The notes: a model not told the origin generated them from the letters alone. A stretch of DNA of 64,000 nucleotides from Kitasatospora sp044457565 (GCF_044457565.1 NZ_JBITGZ010000033.1:8716-72715); one strand, 5' to 3'. Counted from the stretch's first letter, positions 31,616-40,916 are shown. Program-made: numbers and translations.

Positions 31616-32851
31616 TCACGCCTGTCCGGCGGTCTCCGGCAGGCAGTCCAGGACGGCCTTGACCAGGGTCCGGGAGCGGATGTCACCCGTGACGCCGGGC
31701 TGCATCCCGTTGGTCACATAGCCGAAGCCGATGCCGAGCTCCGGGTCGGCGAAGCCGAGCGAGCCGCCCCGGCCCGGGTGGCCGAAGCTGGCGGGCGAGG
31801 CCATCAGCGAGGTCGGTCCGTGCCGGAAGAAGCCCAGGCCGAAGGTCGACCTGACGATGAGGACCCGGTCGGGGCCGCTGACCGCCGGCCCCATCGCCTC
31901 CACCAGCAGCCGGTGCCCGAGCAGCGGCGGCAGCGGCTCGCCGGGCGCCCCGCCGTGCCGGTCGGCGACCCCGATCAGCGCGGCGTAGAAGCGGGCCAGC
32001 GAGCGGGCCGTGCCGATGCCGCCCGATCCGGGGATCTCGGCGGCCTGGACGGCGGGGTCGTTGAGGTCGACGCCCGGGCGGACGGCGGCGAAGGCGCGGG
32101 CCGTCAGGGAGGTGGGGTCCTGGTAGGCGTCGACCACGGCCTGCTTGGGCCGCAGCCGCAGCCCGCCGGCTCCGAAGTGGGAGGCCTCCGGCGCGGGCAG
32201 GTCGACCAGTCTGCCGACCCGGGGCGCGGCGCCGGCCGGCAGCCCGATCCACAGGTCCAGGCCGAGCGGGCGGGCGATCTCCTCGGCGAAGTACTCGCCG
32301 ATGGAGCGCCCGCTCACCCGCCGGACCACCTCCCCGACCAGCCAGCCGAAGGTGTACGGGTGGTAGCCGTGGGCGGTACCGGGCTCCCAGGCGGGGGCCT
32401 GCGCCGCGACGGCGGCCACGGCCGGCTCCCAGGCGAGCACGTCCTCCACCCGCAGCGGTACGTCCAGCGCGGGCAGTCCGGCCTCGTGCGAGAGCAGCCA
32501 GCGCACCGGCACCCGCTCCTTGCCGGCCGCCTTGAACTCGGGCCAGTAGGAGGCGACCGGCGCGTCCAGGTCGAGCCGGCCGTTCTGGGCCAGGTGCAGG
32601 GCGGCGGTGGCGGTCAGCCCCTTGGTGACGGAGCGCAGCACCTGGGCGGTGTCGGCCGTCCAGGGCACGGCCGGCGCGGGCCGGCCGCCGACCTCGGGCC
32701 TGGCGTCGCCGCCCCACAGGTCGACCACCTTGCGGCCGCGGACGTACAGCGCGAAGGCCGCGCCGAGCTCGCCGTGCTGGCGGAAGTTGCGTGCGAAGGC
32801 CTCCCGCACCGGCTCGTAGCCCTCGGCCGTCTCGCCCCAGATCTCCACCAC
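31616..32851 (-). CDS. Serine hydrolase (class C beta-lactamase fold, EstB-like)
   Basis: About 411 residues. The nucleophile motif SxxK is SVTK in QVLRSVTKGLTATAALHLAQNGRLDLD (near 75), and the second motif is the Tyr in HGYHPYTFGWLVGEVV (near 165); a HPGRGG segment is at the KTG position. These are the features of the cytoplasmic EstB/CubicO esterase branch rather than secreted beta-lactamases, and there is no signal peptide. Substrate unknown. I place the start at GTG 32851, which follows an AGAGG site; further upstream the frame reads Arg/Pro-rich sequence of a repeat-laden region. Confidence 0.85.
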   Translation of the reverse strand: MVEIWGETAEGYEPVREAFARNFRQHGELGAAFALYVRGRKVVDLWGGDARPEVGGRPAPAVPWTADTAQVLRSVTKGLTATAALHLAQNGRLDLDAPVASYWPEFKAAGKERVPVRWLLSHEAGLPALDVPLRVEDVLAWEPAVAAVAAQAPAWEPGTAHGYHPYTFGWLVGEVVRRVSGRSIGEYFAEEIARPLGLDLWIGLPAGAAPRVGRLVDLPAPEASHFGAGGLRLRPKQAVVDAYQDPTSLTARAFAAVRPGVDLNDPAVQAAEIPGSGGIGTARSLARFYAALIGVADRHGGAPGEPLPPLLGHRLLVEAMGPAVSGPDRVLIVRSTFGLGFFRHGPTSLMASPASFGHPGRGGSLGFADPELGIGFGYVTNGMQPGVTGDIRSRTLVKAVLDCLPETAGQA

Positions 32852-33114
32852 CGCGCGCCGCCTCTTCCGCTGTACCGGCCGCCCCGGACGTACCGGCTGT
32901 ACGACATCCGGTGCCCCGGCGTCCCGGTGTACCGCCAGACCGCCTGGTACGACCGTACGACCCATCCGACCGTACGACCTCCGGTCGATCGGACCCTCCG
33001 GTCGGACCCTCCGGTTGGACGTCCGTCTGATCGCCGATCGACCGACCGGCCGACGGTCGCTCCGAAACCCTATCCGGGCGATCTGCGGGTTGCCGGGTGG
33101 GTACCGTGACGGTC
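32852..33114. repeat. Intergenic region with short direct repeats
   Basis: A 263-bp divergent gap. GACCGTACGAC occurs at least twice (about 32950 and 32968) and a run of CCTCCGGTCG-type units follows (about 32986-33016). Composition is CG-dinucleotide rich and without codon bias. Promoters for the serine hydrolase and NUDIX genes must lie here. Confidence 0.5.
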
Positions 33115-33624
33115 ATGACCAACCCCGCCGAAGAACTGCTGGACGTCGTCGACGAGCACGACCGGGTCACCGGTACCGCGACCCGGGGGGAGGTGTACCG
33201 GCTCGGTCTGACCCACCGGTGCGTCTTCATCCTGGTCAGGGACCCCCAGCGGCGGATCTTCGTCCACCGCCGGACCGAGACCAAACTGTTCGCGCCCGGT
33301 GCGTACGACATGTTCGTGGGCGGGGTGGTCGGCGCCGGCGAGACGTACGAGGACGCGGCGGTCCGCGAGGCCGAGGAGGAGCTCGGGGTCGACGGCGTGC
33401 GGCCCCGCCCGCTGTTCCGGTTCCTCTTCGAGCAGGGCACCCTCTCCTGGTGGTGCCGGGTGTACGAGGCCGAGTGGGACGGCCCGGTCTCGCCGCAGGT
33501 GGAGGAGGTCGGCTGGTACGGCTGGCTGACCGGCGAGGAGCTGGCCGGGCGGCTCGCGGAGTACGAGTTCGTGCCGGACGGGCGCGAGGCCTACCGGCGC
33601 TACCTGGAGTCCTCGGCCGGCTGA
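33115..33624 (+). CDS. NUDIX hydrolase
   Basis: A 169-residue single NUDIX domain. The NUDIX box, GVVGAGETYEDAAVREAEEE plus LGV (about 66-88), matches the full consensus with all catalytic glutamates. MTNPAEELLDVVDEHDRVTG and the later LVRDPQRRIFVHRRTETK are like the YfcD/isopentenyl-diphosphate-isomerase-related branch. It hydrolyses a nucleoside-diphosphate-linked substrate of unknown identity. A GTG at 33097 is an alternative start. Its 3' end overlaps the convergent cytochrome gene by 25 bp. Confidence 0.87.
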   Translation: MTNPAEELLDVVDEHDRVTGTATRGEVYRLGLTHRCVFILVRDPQRRIFVHRRTETKLFAPGAYDMFVGGVVGAGETYEDAAVREAEEELGVDGVRPRPLFRFLFEQGTLSWWCRVYEAEWDGPVSPQVEEVGWYGWLTGEELAGRLAEYEFVPDGREAYRRYLESSAG

Positions 33625-34235
33625 TCGCCGTCCCAGTCCGGGTGCTCGCGCACGGCCCAGCGGCGGTCCACCGTCCCGGTGCGCATCCCGCGCCGGGACT
33701 CCGGGTCGCGGACGGCCAGCCAGATGTGCCCGGCGACCACCAGCCCGACGGCAAGCGCCAGCCAGTCGTGGACGAAGGTCGCGCCGGTCCGCCAGAGGAG
33801 CGGCGCGAGGTGGGTGAACCACATCAGCAGGCCGGTGCCGAGCATGACCAGGGCCGCGCCGGCGATCCACGCCGCGTACAGCTTCTGGCCCGCGTTGAAC
33901 TTGCCCGCCCGGCGGCGCGGCGAACGGCGCAGCACCGCCCTCAGCCACTGCCGGTCGTACGGTGCGAACCGGCCGAGCCTCCCGAGGTCCGCGCGCAGGG
34001 CCCGCGAGGCCAGACCGATCAGGACGGGCACCGGCAGCGCCAGCCCCGACCACTCGTGCACCACCACGACCAGCCGGCGGCGGCCGACCAGCTGCGAGAG
34101 CTGCGGAAGGTACAGGCAGGCGGCCGTCACGATGCAGCTGAGCATCAGGGCGGAGGTGGCGCGGTGCGTCCAGCGCTCGGCGCGGGCGAAGCGCGCGAGC
34201 CGGTCGCCGCCGGGCGGGTCAGCCGGTCGGGGCAT
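33600..34235 (-). CDS. Cytochrome b561-type membrane subunit (YedZ-like role)
   Basis: A 211-residue integral membrane protein with four hydrophobic segments: ALMLSCIVTAACLYLPQL, RLVVVVHEWSGLALPVPVLIGLA, LYAAWIAGAALVMLGTGLLMWF and FVHDWLALAVGLVVAGHIWLAV. His residues in the second and fourth segments (VVHEW, FVHDW, GHIW) and WTHRATSAL are suited to heme b. Its 5' end overlaps the molybdoenzyme gene by 17 bp, so the two are translated together. It probably passes electrons from the quinone pool to that enzyme. Confidence 0.85.
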   Translation of the reverse strand: MPRPADPPGGDRLARFARAERWTHRATSALMLSCIVTAACLYLPQLSQLVGRRRLVVVVHEWSGLALPVPVLIGLASRALRADLGRLGRFAPYDRQWLRAVLRRSPRRRAGKFNAGQKLYAAWIAGAALVMLGTGLLMWFTHLAPLLWRTGATFVHDWLALAVGLVVAGHIWLAVRDPESRRGMRTGTVDRRWAVREHPDWDGDQPAEDSR

Positions 34236-34995
34236 CGTCGCGCCGGTTGGACTTCCCGACCCAGGCGTCGACGTCATAGCCGTAGTGCTCCCAGTAGCCG
34301 GGTTGGACGGTGGGGGTGAGGGTGATCCCGGACAGCCACTTCGCGGACTTGTAGAAGTACATCGGCGCCGCGTACAACCGCACCGGGCCGCCGTGCGCGT
34401 GGGTGACCGGCCCGTCCTCCATCCGCAGCGCGACCAGGACGTCGTCGCGGCGGGCCTGGTCGAGGGTGAGGCTCTCGGTGTAGCTGCCGTCGAAGCAGGT
34501 GAACCGTACGGCGGTGGCGCCCGGCCGCACACCGGCCGCGTCCAGCAGGTGGGAGAGCCGCACGCCCTCGAACGGGGTGGAGGGCACCCGCCAGCCGGTG
34601 ACGCACTGCACGTCGTGGACGATCCTGGTCTGCGGCATGGCCTGGAGGTCGGCGAAGCGGTGCGTGCCCGGGCGGTCGACCAGGCCGTCCACGGTGAGGG
34701 TGTACTCCTCGGGTGAACGCTCCGGGACGGAGCCGACCACCGAGTAGTACCGGAAGCCGCCGCCGGGGAACAGGCCGGTGATACCGGTCGGATCCTTGTC
34801 GCTGACCTTCGCCAGCACCGTGTCGGCGGCGCGCTGAAGGTACGGGCCGGCGGCCACTCCGGCCACGCCCAGGCCCAGCATGCCGAGGATCACGCGGCGG
34901 CCGACGGGAGCGCCGCGCTCGGGGGGAGTGCCGCCTCCGGTGGAACCGCCGGGTTCGGACGGGGTCTCGTTCACACCTCGATTCGACCAGCTCAC
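34219..34995 (-). CDS. Molybdopterin-dependent oxidoreductase (SUOX/YedY fold)
   Basis: A 258-residue protein with an N-terminal membrane anchor or signal (RRVILGMLGLGVAGVAAGPYL, 33-53) and a sulfite-oxidase-type molybdopterin domain. The molybdenum-ligating Cys is in VHDVQCVTGWRVP (near 134), and VRFTCFDGSYTESL and THAHGGPVRLYAAPMYFYKSAKW complete the cofactor pocket. The fold is that of YedY/MsrP, which repairs methionine sulfoxide outside the membrane; the substrate here is not proven. The RR at the start of the hydrophobic stretch may be a Tat signal. Start is uncertain: GTG 34995 or GTG 34974. Confidence 0.85.
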   Translation of the reverse strand: MSWSNRGVNETPSEPGGSTGGGTPPERGAPVGRRVILGMLGLGVAGVAAGPYLQRAADTVLAKVSDKDPTGITGLFPGGGFRYYSVVGSVPERSPEEYTLTVDGLVDRPGTHRFADLQAMPQTRIVHDVQCVTGWRVPSTPFEGVRLSHLLDAAGVRPGATAVRFTCFDGSYTESLTLDQARRDDVLVALRMEDGPVTHAHGGPVRLYAAPMYFYKSAKWLSGITLTPTVQPGYWEHYGYDVDAWVGKSNRRDDAPTG

Positions 34996-35207
34996 GGCCG
35001 GTGTGGCCAGGTCGGGGGCGGGGACGTCAGCGTTTCGTCATCTTCTGCCGCCACCCCGGGCCCCCGGGCTCACCCGGGCTCCTCTCCGGCCCGGACGGCG
35101 GCCCGGACGGCGGCCCGGAGGCCCCGCCCGCATGCCCGCCGGATCCCGCGCGGGGTGCCTCGCCCCGGCACCCGTAGGGGGCGCGCGAGCCGGATAGGGT
35201 GGCGCCC

Positions 35208-36008
35208 ATGGCTTCCCGTACGCCTCCGGCGGCGCCCAGGTCCGAGCGGCAGAAGGCCGAGAACGGCGCGGCCGAGCGGCCCCGCCGCCGGCTGAGCGTG
35301 GACGAGCGGCGCGAGCAGCTGATCGCCGTCGCGCTGGAGCTGTTCAGCAGGCAGCCACCGGAGGACGTCTCGATCGACGACATCGCGGCCGCCGCCGGAG
35401 CCTCCCGGCCGCTGGTCTACCACTACTTCCCCGGCAAGCAGGCGCTGTACGAGGAGTCGCTGCGCCGCGCCGGGCAGGAGCTCGCCGGGCGCTTCGAGGA
35501 GCCCGCCACCGGCCCGCTCTCCGAGCGGCTCCACCGGGTGATGGGGCGCTACCTGGAGTTCGCGCAGAGCCACGGCCCCGGCTTCGCGGCGCTGCTGCGC
35601 GGTGGCTCGGTCGCGGCCAGCCCGGGCACCAACGCGGTCATCGACGAGGTCCGGCGGGCCGCGCACGACCAGATCCTGCTCCACCTCGCGGTGCCGGCGC
35701 CCAGCGCCGGGCTGCGGCTGACCGTCCGGGCCTGGATCGCCAACGCCGAGATCACCGCGCTGGAGTGGCTCACCGACCGGAGCGTGCCGCGCGAGGAGGT
35801 ACAGCTGCGGCTGGTGCAGGAGTTCGTCGCCGCGCTGACCCTGACCGCTGCCCGGGAGCCCGCCCTGGCCGCCGAGATCGCCGGATTCTTCGCCGAGGAG
35901 CAGCCGCAGGGGCCGACCGGGCAGCTGGTACGCGAGCTGGCGGGCCTGCTGACCGTCCCGGGCCTGGCGGAGGCACTCGGCCGCCTCTCGGCGCCACCCC
36001 AGGCCTGA
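35208..36008 (+). CDS. TetR family transcriptional regulator
   Basis: A 266-residue TetR protein. After a polar N-terminus the DNA-binding domain is ERREQLIAVALELFSRQPPEDVSIDDIAAAAGASRPLVYHYFPGKQALY (about 35-83), a near-perfect match. The ligand-binding domain is all helical (RLTVRAWIANAEITALEW). A start at ATG 35208 is chosen; upstream AUG at 35199 differs by three codons. It is 213 bp from the divergent molybdoenzyme gene and may regulate it or itself; no clear operator was found. Confidence 0.88.
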   Translation: MASRTPPAAPRSERQKAENGAAERPRRRLSVDERREQLIAVALELFSRQPPEDVSIDDIAAAAGASRPLVYHYFPGKQALYEESLRRAGQELAGRFEEPATGPLSERLHRVMGRYLEFAQSHGPGFAALLRGGSVAASPGTNAVIDEVRRAAHDQILLHLAVPAPSAGLRLTVRAWIANAEITALEWLTDRSVPREEVQLRLVQEFVAALTLTAAREPALAAEIAGFFAEEQPQGPTGQLVRELAGLLTVPGLAEALGRLSAPPQA

Positions 36009-36396
36009 AGGGGCCGCTCAGCCGTGGCGTGAACGGGCCGCCCAGCCGGGCTGTGAACGGGCCGGGCAGTCGGCTGCCCCCCGCCGACCCGGCGTACGGC
36101 TCCGGCCGGCGCCGTACCCGCGCGTCCACGCGCCCCCGAACCCGCGACGGCATGCGGCAGGCCGGAGCGCACCTGCCCACCGAACGGCCCGCAGCACACC
36201 CCGGCCACCCACCCGAAGCCGAACGCACCATGCCCCCGCGCGCCCGGACCGCGGCCACCCCGCCCCGCTCCCCCGGGTACGGCCTCGGCGATGTCCATCC
36301 TGCGGTCCGCGGGTTCTGATCGGGCGGCAGCTTCTGATAGAAATTGGGCAGATCACGGACGATCAGCGGACGCAGTAGAGCGGGGGGCTCGCCACC
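36009..36396. other. 388-bp intergenic region
   Basis: The first half is GC-rich with short repeats of GTGAACGGGCCG type (36029, 36052). The second half, near 36320-36360, is AT-richer (TTCTGATAGAAATTGGGCAGATC) and probably holds the promoter of the repeat-protein gene. No gene is evident. Confidence 0.45.
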
Positions 36397-38256
36397 ATGA
36401 CCCAGGACGGCTACACCAAGGCGGAGGCCGCTCCGTTCGCCACGGCGGAACAGGTCTCCGCCACACTGGACGCGGTCACCGACGCCCTGGTGCGCGCCCG
36501 CGCGTCGCGCTACCCGCTGGCCTCGCTGACCGCGCTGCGCGCGGCCGCGCACCCGGCAGCCGAGACGCTCTTCGAGCTGCCGGTCGAGGCCGGCCGGACC
36601 TACCTGAGCGTGGCTCAGCTCGGCACCGTCGTCGCCGCGGCCACCGCCCGCACCGCGCCCACCACCGCCGGCGCCGCCACCGCGGCCGCGCTGCTGGAGC
36701 GTTTCGGCGCAGGACCGGTGCGCGGACGCGGCGCGGGCCCCGAGGGCCTGGCCATGGCGCTGTTCGGGCTGCCGGTGGCCGGCGAGGTCACGGACCCGAA
36801 GCTTCGCCCGCCCTTCACCGCCGCGCTGGCCGACCTCGCCGCCGGGCAGCAGACCCGGGTGCCCGTCGAGCTGGCGTCCGGCGCCGGCGCCGGGATGCGA
36901 CTGGTCGTACCGCCGGTGTTCCACGCCCTGACCCGCGCCGACGCCGGGACCGACCTGACGTTGCATCTGTCCGAGACCACCGAGGAGCTCTTCAGCGGTA
37001 CGGGCCCGGCCGAGCGCCGTGACTTCGCCGTCGTGGCCGCCACCCTGGCCGAGCTGATCGCCGGCTCCGGCACGGTCTTCGCGGGCCTCTCGGTGCTCCA
37101 GGCGAACGGGCGGCCAACCGACGCCTCGCTGGTCGTCTCGCTCACCCACCACCCGCTCCCGATCTCCCAGCTCGCCACCGAGCTGGCCACCACCCGCCCG
37201 CAGGCCGAGGTGTGGACGGTCCTGCTGCCCGCCGGGCCGGCCGCCGTACTGGTCGAGGGCCGTACCGTCCCGGTGCCCGCCGAGCTGGCCGAGGACGGGC
37301 TGCGCCGCTGGACGGTGAGCGCCGTCGTGGAGGCCTTCGTGCCGCTGCCGGACGCGGCCTCGGTGCTCTGCGTCCAGCTGGCGACCGCCCACACCGAGGA
37401 CTGGGAGCTGTACACCGGGGTCTTCGCCGAGCTGCTGAAGAGCGTCCAGTTCGCCTGGGACGGGGTGGACGGGCGCACGCTCGCGCCGATCCCGGCCCAG
37501 CCGGTCGCCGCTGCCGCACCCGCGGCGCACGCACCGGCGGTGCCGGCCCCCGCACCCGCCGCGGTGCCGCTGCCGCCCGCAGCTCCGCCCGCCGTGCCGG
37601 TCGCCACAGCGGTCGCCGCGGACGCGGACCCGACGGTGCCCAAGGGCACTCCGGTCCGGATCCCGCCGGCCGACTTCAACCCCTTCGCCCCGCAGACGGA
37701 CGCGTCGGTGCCGGCTGCGACCGAGCTCGCCTCGGCGGAGCAGGCCCCCAAGGGCACCCCGGTGCGGATCCCGCCGCCGGACTTCAACCCCTTCGCCCCG
37801 CAGCCGCCCGCCGCGACGGGCACGACGACGGGCACGGACCCGACGGTGCCCAAGGGCACCCCGGTCCGGATCCCGCCGGCCGACTTCAACCCCTTCGCCC
37901 CGCAGAGCGGCACCACCGCGGCCGCACCGCCGGCCCCGGCCGCCGCACCGGCCGCGCCCCCGGCGGCGGACCCCTTCGGTACGGTGACGGCCGCCCAGCC
38001 GACCGACCCGTTCGGCACCACGCTGCCGCAGGCCACCCTGCCGGCCCCGCCCGTACCGCCCGTGCCAGCGGCGCCCCCGGCCACGCCCGCCGCCCCGGCC
38101 GCCGGGGGCGATGGCGCGGCGCCCAAGAAGGGCACCCCGGTGCACGTCCCGCCGCCGGACTTCAACCCCTTCGCCCCGCAGGCCCCCTCCGCCGCACCCG
38201 CCGCCCCGGCGGAGGCCGCCCAGCCCGCGGCGCCGGAGACCAGCCCGTTCGGCTGA
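36397..38256 (+). CDS. Unknown protein with four 18-residue KGTPVRIPP repeats
   Basis: A 619-residue protein that I do not recognise. Residues 1-360 look globular, alpha/beta, with LFELPVEAGRTYLSVAQLG, LAMALFGLPVAGEV, VFAGLSVLQANGRPTD and VWTVLLPAGPAAVLVEGRTVPVP; there is no signal peptide or membrane segment. Residues 370-619 are a Pro/Ala/Thr-rich low-complexity tail containing four copies of KGTPVRIPPADFNPFAPQ or close variants (VHVPPPD in the last). Two shorter DPFGT units lie between copies 3 and 4, and it ends SPFG. The tail looks like a flexible scaffold with a short linear binding motif. GGGGGGC precedes the ATG. Confidence 0.75.
   Translation: MTQDGYTKAEAAPFATAEQVSATLDAVTDALVRARASRYPLASLTALRAAAHPAAETLFELPVEAGRTYLSVAQLGTVVAAATARTAPTTAGAATAAALLERFGAGPVRGRGAGPEGLAMALFGLPVAGEVTDPKLRPPFTAALADLAAGQQTRVPVELASGAGAGMRLVVPPVFHALTRADAGTDLTLHLSETTEELFSGTGPAERRDFAVVAATLAELIAGSGTVFAGLSVLQANGRPTDASLVVSLTHHPLPISQLATELATTRPQAEVWTVLLPAGPAAVLVEGRTVPVPAELAEDGLRRWTVSAVVEAFVPLPDAASVLCVQLATAHTEDWELYTGVFAELLKSVQFAWDGVDGRTLAPIPAQPVAAAAPAAHAPAVPAPAPAAVPLPPAAPPAVPVATAVAADADPTVPKGTPVRIPPADFNPFAPQTDASVPAATELASAEQAPKGTPVRIPPPDFNPFAPQPPAATGTTTGTDPTVPKGTPVRIPPADFNPFAPQSGTTAAAPPAPAAAPAAPPAADPFGTVTAAQPTDPFGTTLPQATLPAPPVPPVPAAPPATPAAPAAGGDGAAPKKGTPVHVPPPDFNPFAPQAPSAAPAAPAEAAQPAAPETSPFG
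37642..38181 (+). repeat. Four 54-bp coding repeats
   Basis: Units at 37642-37695, 37750-37803, 37852-37905 and 38128-38181 code for the 18-residue motif. Copies 1 and 3 are nearly identical in DNA including the preceding GACCCGACGGTGCCC, which suggests a recent duplication of a longer block. Confidence 0.85.
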
Positions 38257-38602
38257 GGTCCTGCCGAACGGGCCGGCCCTCCTCGTCGTACCCGTCGCCC
38301 CGGCGACCGGCCCCGTGGGGTCGGCCGTCGGGGCGTTCGACTGCCCGCCACCGGCCGTCGCCCCGCCGCCAGCTGTCAGGTCCACACCCCAACTGGTACA
38401 GACCTATTGCCAGTTGCGCACCGGCTCCCTACCCTCGCACTGACACCGGATCCTCCATGGCAACCCGACGGCCCGAGGCTCCCGCTCCGCCCTGCCGCGA
38501 CGGCCGGGGCGCGGCACGGTGCCGCTCCACGCACCTGACACCTCCCCACAGGTAACGGGGCGCCCCGGCATGCCCCGGCGCCCCAGGACAGGAGCCACAT
38601 CC
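38257..38602. other. 346-bp control region upstream of chitinase
   Basis: Contains the end of the repeat-protein transcript and the chitinase promoter. A DasR-like site lies at 38392-38407 inside an inverted repeat CAACTGG (38390-38396) / CCAGTTG (38410-38416). No gene is seen. Confidence 0.55.
38392..38407. promoter_or_regulatory. Probable DasR-responsive element
   Basis: ACTGGTACAGACCTAT matches the known dre consensus (ACTGGTCTAGACCACT) at 12 of 16 positions, including both ACTGGT and GACC halves. Chitinase genes are established DasR targets in Streptomyces, with derepression by aminosugar phosphates. Confidence 0.7.
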
Positions 38603-40870
38603 ATGCGCAGACGTCGGATCCGACTCCCGCTGCTGGCCGCCGGGACCGTGCTCGCACCGCTGTTCGCGGTCGCTCTGCCCGCCACCGCCGCCCACGCCGC
38701 CGCCCCCACCGCGGCGTTCGCCAAGGGCAGCGACTGGGGCAGCGGCTACGAGGGCGGTTACACCATCACCAACGGCTCCTCCACCGCGTTGAACGGCTGG
38801 ACCCTGGAGTTCGACCTGCCCGCCGCCAACACCGTCTCCTCGCTGTGGAACGCGACGTACATCACCGCCGCCCCGCATGTGACGGTCAAGAACCCGGGCT
38901 GGGCGAACACCATCCCGGCGGGCGGCTCGTACAGCTTCGGCTTCAACATCGCCTACTCGGGCGGCTACAAGCCGCTGCTCAACTGCAAGCTGAACGGGCA
39001 GCCCTGCGACGGCGGCTCCGGTACCGACCAGAGCCCGCCGAGCGTGCCGGGCGGCCTCCAGGTGACCGGCACCACCGAGACGACCGCCGACCTCGCCTGG
39101 ACGGCCAGCACCGACGACGTCGGGGTGGCCGGGTACGACGTGTTCCAGGACGGCGTCAGGGTCGCCACCGTGAACGGCACCTCGACCACCGTCCGGGCGC
39201 TGACCGCCGCCACCACGTACCGGTTCACCGTGCAGGCCTTCGACGCGGCGGGCAACCGCTCGGCCGCCGCCGGGCCCGTCAGCGCGACCACCAAGGCGCC
39301 GACCACGCCGGACAAGCAGGCCCCCACCACCCCCGGCACCCCGGCCGTCACCGGGACGAGCTCCACCAGCGTGTCGCTCGGCTGGACGCCCAGCACCGAC
39401 AACGTCGGGGTCACCGCCTACGACGTCTACAACGGGACGGCGCTCGCCGCCGGCGCGGCCGGCCCGGCCGTGACGGTCACCGGGCTCGCGCCCGACACCT
39501 CGTACACCTTCACGGTCCGGGCCAGGGACGCGGCCGGGAACACCTCCCCCGCCTCCGGCCCGGTCACGGCCCGGACGCAGGCCGGCGGCACCGACCCGGG
39601 CGGCGCGCTGAAGATCGGCTACTTCACCCAGTGGAGCATCTACGCGCGCGGCTACAGCGTGAAGCAGCTGGACACCTCGGGCTCGGCCGGCCGGCTCACC
39701 ACGCTCAACTACGCCTTCGCCAACATCCACCCGGCCACCAAGCAGTGCTTCATCACCAACAAGGCGGCGGGCAACGACTCCGACCCCAACGCCGGTGACG
39801 GCGCCGGTGACGCCTGGGCGGACTTCGGCAAGGGCTGGGACGCCGGCAACTCGGTGGCGGGGAAGACCGACACCTGGGACCAGCCGCTGGCGGGCAACTT
39901 CAACCAGCTGAAGCAGCTCAAGGCCAAGTACCCCAACCTCAAGATCCAGATCTCGCTGGGCGGCTGGTCGTACAGCAAGTGGTTCTCCGACGCGGCCGCC
40001 ACCGACGCCTCCCGCAAGGCGCTGGTCAGCTCCTGCATCGACATGTACATCAAGGGCAACCTGCCGGTCGTCGACGGCCGCGGCGGCGCCGGCAGCGCGG
40101 CCGGCATCTTCGACGGCATCGACCTCGACTGGGAGTGGCCGAACTCCGACGGGCATCTCGGCAACATCTTCAAGCCCGCCGACAAGGCCAACTACACCCT
40201 GCTGGCCCGGGAGTTCCGCCGCCAGCTGGACGCGCTCGGCGCCACCACCGGCAAGCACTACGCGCTCAGCGCCTTCCTCCCGGCGGACCCGGCGAAGATC
40301 TCGGCGGGCGTGGACATCCCCGGCCTGTTCGGCGCCTTCGACTTCGCCACCGTCCAGGGCTACGACTACCACGGCGGCTGGGAGAACGTCGCCAACCAGC
40401 AGTCCGCGCTCAGGCTCCCGGCGGGCGACCCGAGCCCGGCGAACCAGCGGTTCAGCTCCGAGATCGCCATCAACGCCTACGTCACCGGCGGCGCCCCGAA
40501 GAGCAAGCTGACGCTCGGCGTGCCGTTCTACGGACGCGGCTGGACGGGCGTGCCGCGCGGCACCACCAACGGCCTCTTCCAGACCGGCACCGGGCCCGCG
40601 CCGGGCAGCTACGAGCCCGGGTACGAGGACTACCACAAGCTCAAGGACATGGCGGCGAGCGGTGGTTACACCGTCTACCGGGACCCGGTGGCCGGCTTCG
40701 CGTACCTCTACAACGGGTCGGTGTTCTACACCTACGACGACCCGACCGAGATCACCCGCAAGACCGCCTGGATCAAGGCTCAGGGGCTGGCCGGCGCGAT
40801 GGTGTGGTCATTCGACGGCGACACCGCGAACGGCGAGCTGATGGCCGCCGTCGACAACGGCCTGCGGTGA
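38603..40870 (+). CDS. Secreted GH18 chitinase with CBM2 and two FnIII domains
   Basis: A 755-residue secreted chitinase. Residues 1-33 are a Sec signal (RRRRIRLPLLAAG...AAHA). Then come a CBM2-type domain (about 36-132, DWGSGYEGGYTITNGSS to LNGQPC), two fibronectin type III domains (about 145-235 and 240-330) and a GH18 domain (about 337-755). The catalytic motif is FDGIDLDWEWP with the proton-donor Glu in DxxDxDxE form; YDYHGGWEN and MVWSFDGD complete the site. It degrades chitin outside the cell. AGGAGC precedes the ATG, and a DasR-like site lies upstream. Confidence 0.95.
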   Translation: MRRRRIRLPLLAAGTVLAPLFAVALPATAAHAAAPTAAFAKGSDWGSGYEGGYTITNGSSTALNGWTLEFDLPAANTVSSLWNATYITAAPHVTVKNPGWANTIPAGGSYSFGFNIAYSGGYKPLLNCKLNGQPCDGGSGTDQSPPSVPGGLQVTGTTETTADLAWTASTDDVGVAGYDVFQDGVRVATVNGTSTTVRALTAATTYRFTVQAFDAAGNRSAAAGPVSATTKAPTTPDKQAPTTPGTPAVTGTSSTSVSLGWTPSTDNVGVTAYDVYNGTALAAGAAGPAVTVTGLAPDTSYTFTVRARDAAGNTSPASGPVTARTQAGGTDPGGALKIGYFTQWSIYARGYSVKQLDTSGSAGRLTTLNYAFANIHPATKQCFITNKAAGNDSDPNAGDGAGDAWADFGKGWDAGNSVAGKTDTWDQPLAGNFNQLKQLKAKYPNLKIQISLGGWSYSKWFSDAAATDASRKALVSSCIDMYIKGNLPVVDGRGGAGSAAGIFDGIDLDWEWPNSDGHLGNIFKPADKANYTLLAREFRRQLDALGATTGKHYALSAFLPADPAKISAGVDIPGLFGAFDFATVQGYDYHGGWENVANQQSALRLPAGDPSPANQRFSSEIAINAYVTGGAPKSKLTLGVPFYGRGWTGVPRGTTNGLFQTGTGPAPGSYEPGYEDYHKLKDMAASGGYTVYRDPVAGFAYLYNGSVFYTYDDPTEITRKTAWIKAQGLAGAMVWSFDGDTANGELMAAVDNGLR

Positions 40871-40882
40871 CCCGCTGACCTC

Positions 40883-40916
40883 GGTGCCCGCCGCCCCGGC
40901 CGGGGTGGCGGGCACC
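40883..40916. terminator. Hairpin terminator after chitinase
   Basis: GGTGCCCGCC (40883-40892) pairs with GGCGGGCACC (40907-40916) and the inner CCCCGGCCGGGG continues the stem, giving a 34-nt fold. Confidence 0.88.

Noticed and set aside
37121..38351. Opposite-strand frames across the repeat protein
   Set aside because: They mirror the repeats but lack family features; the + strand frame has a ribosome site and third-position bias.
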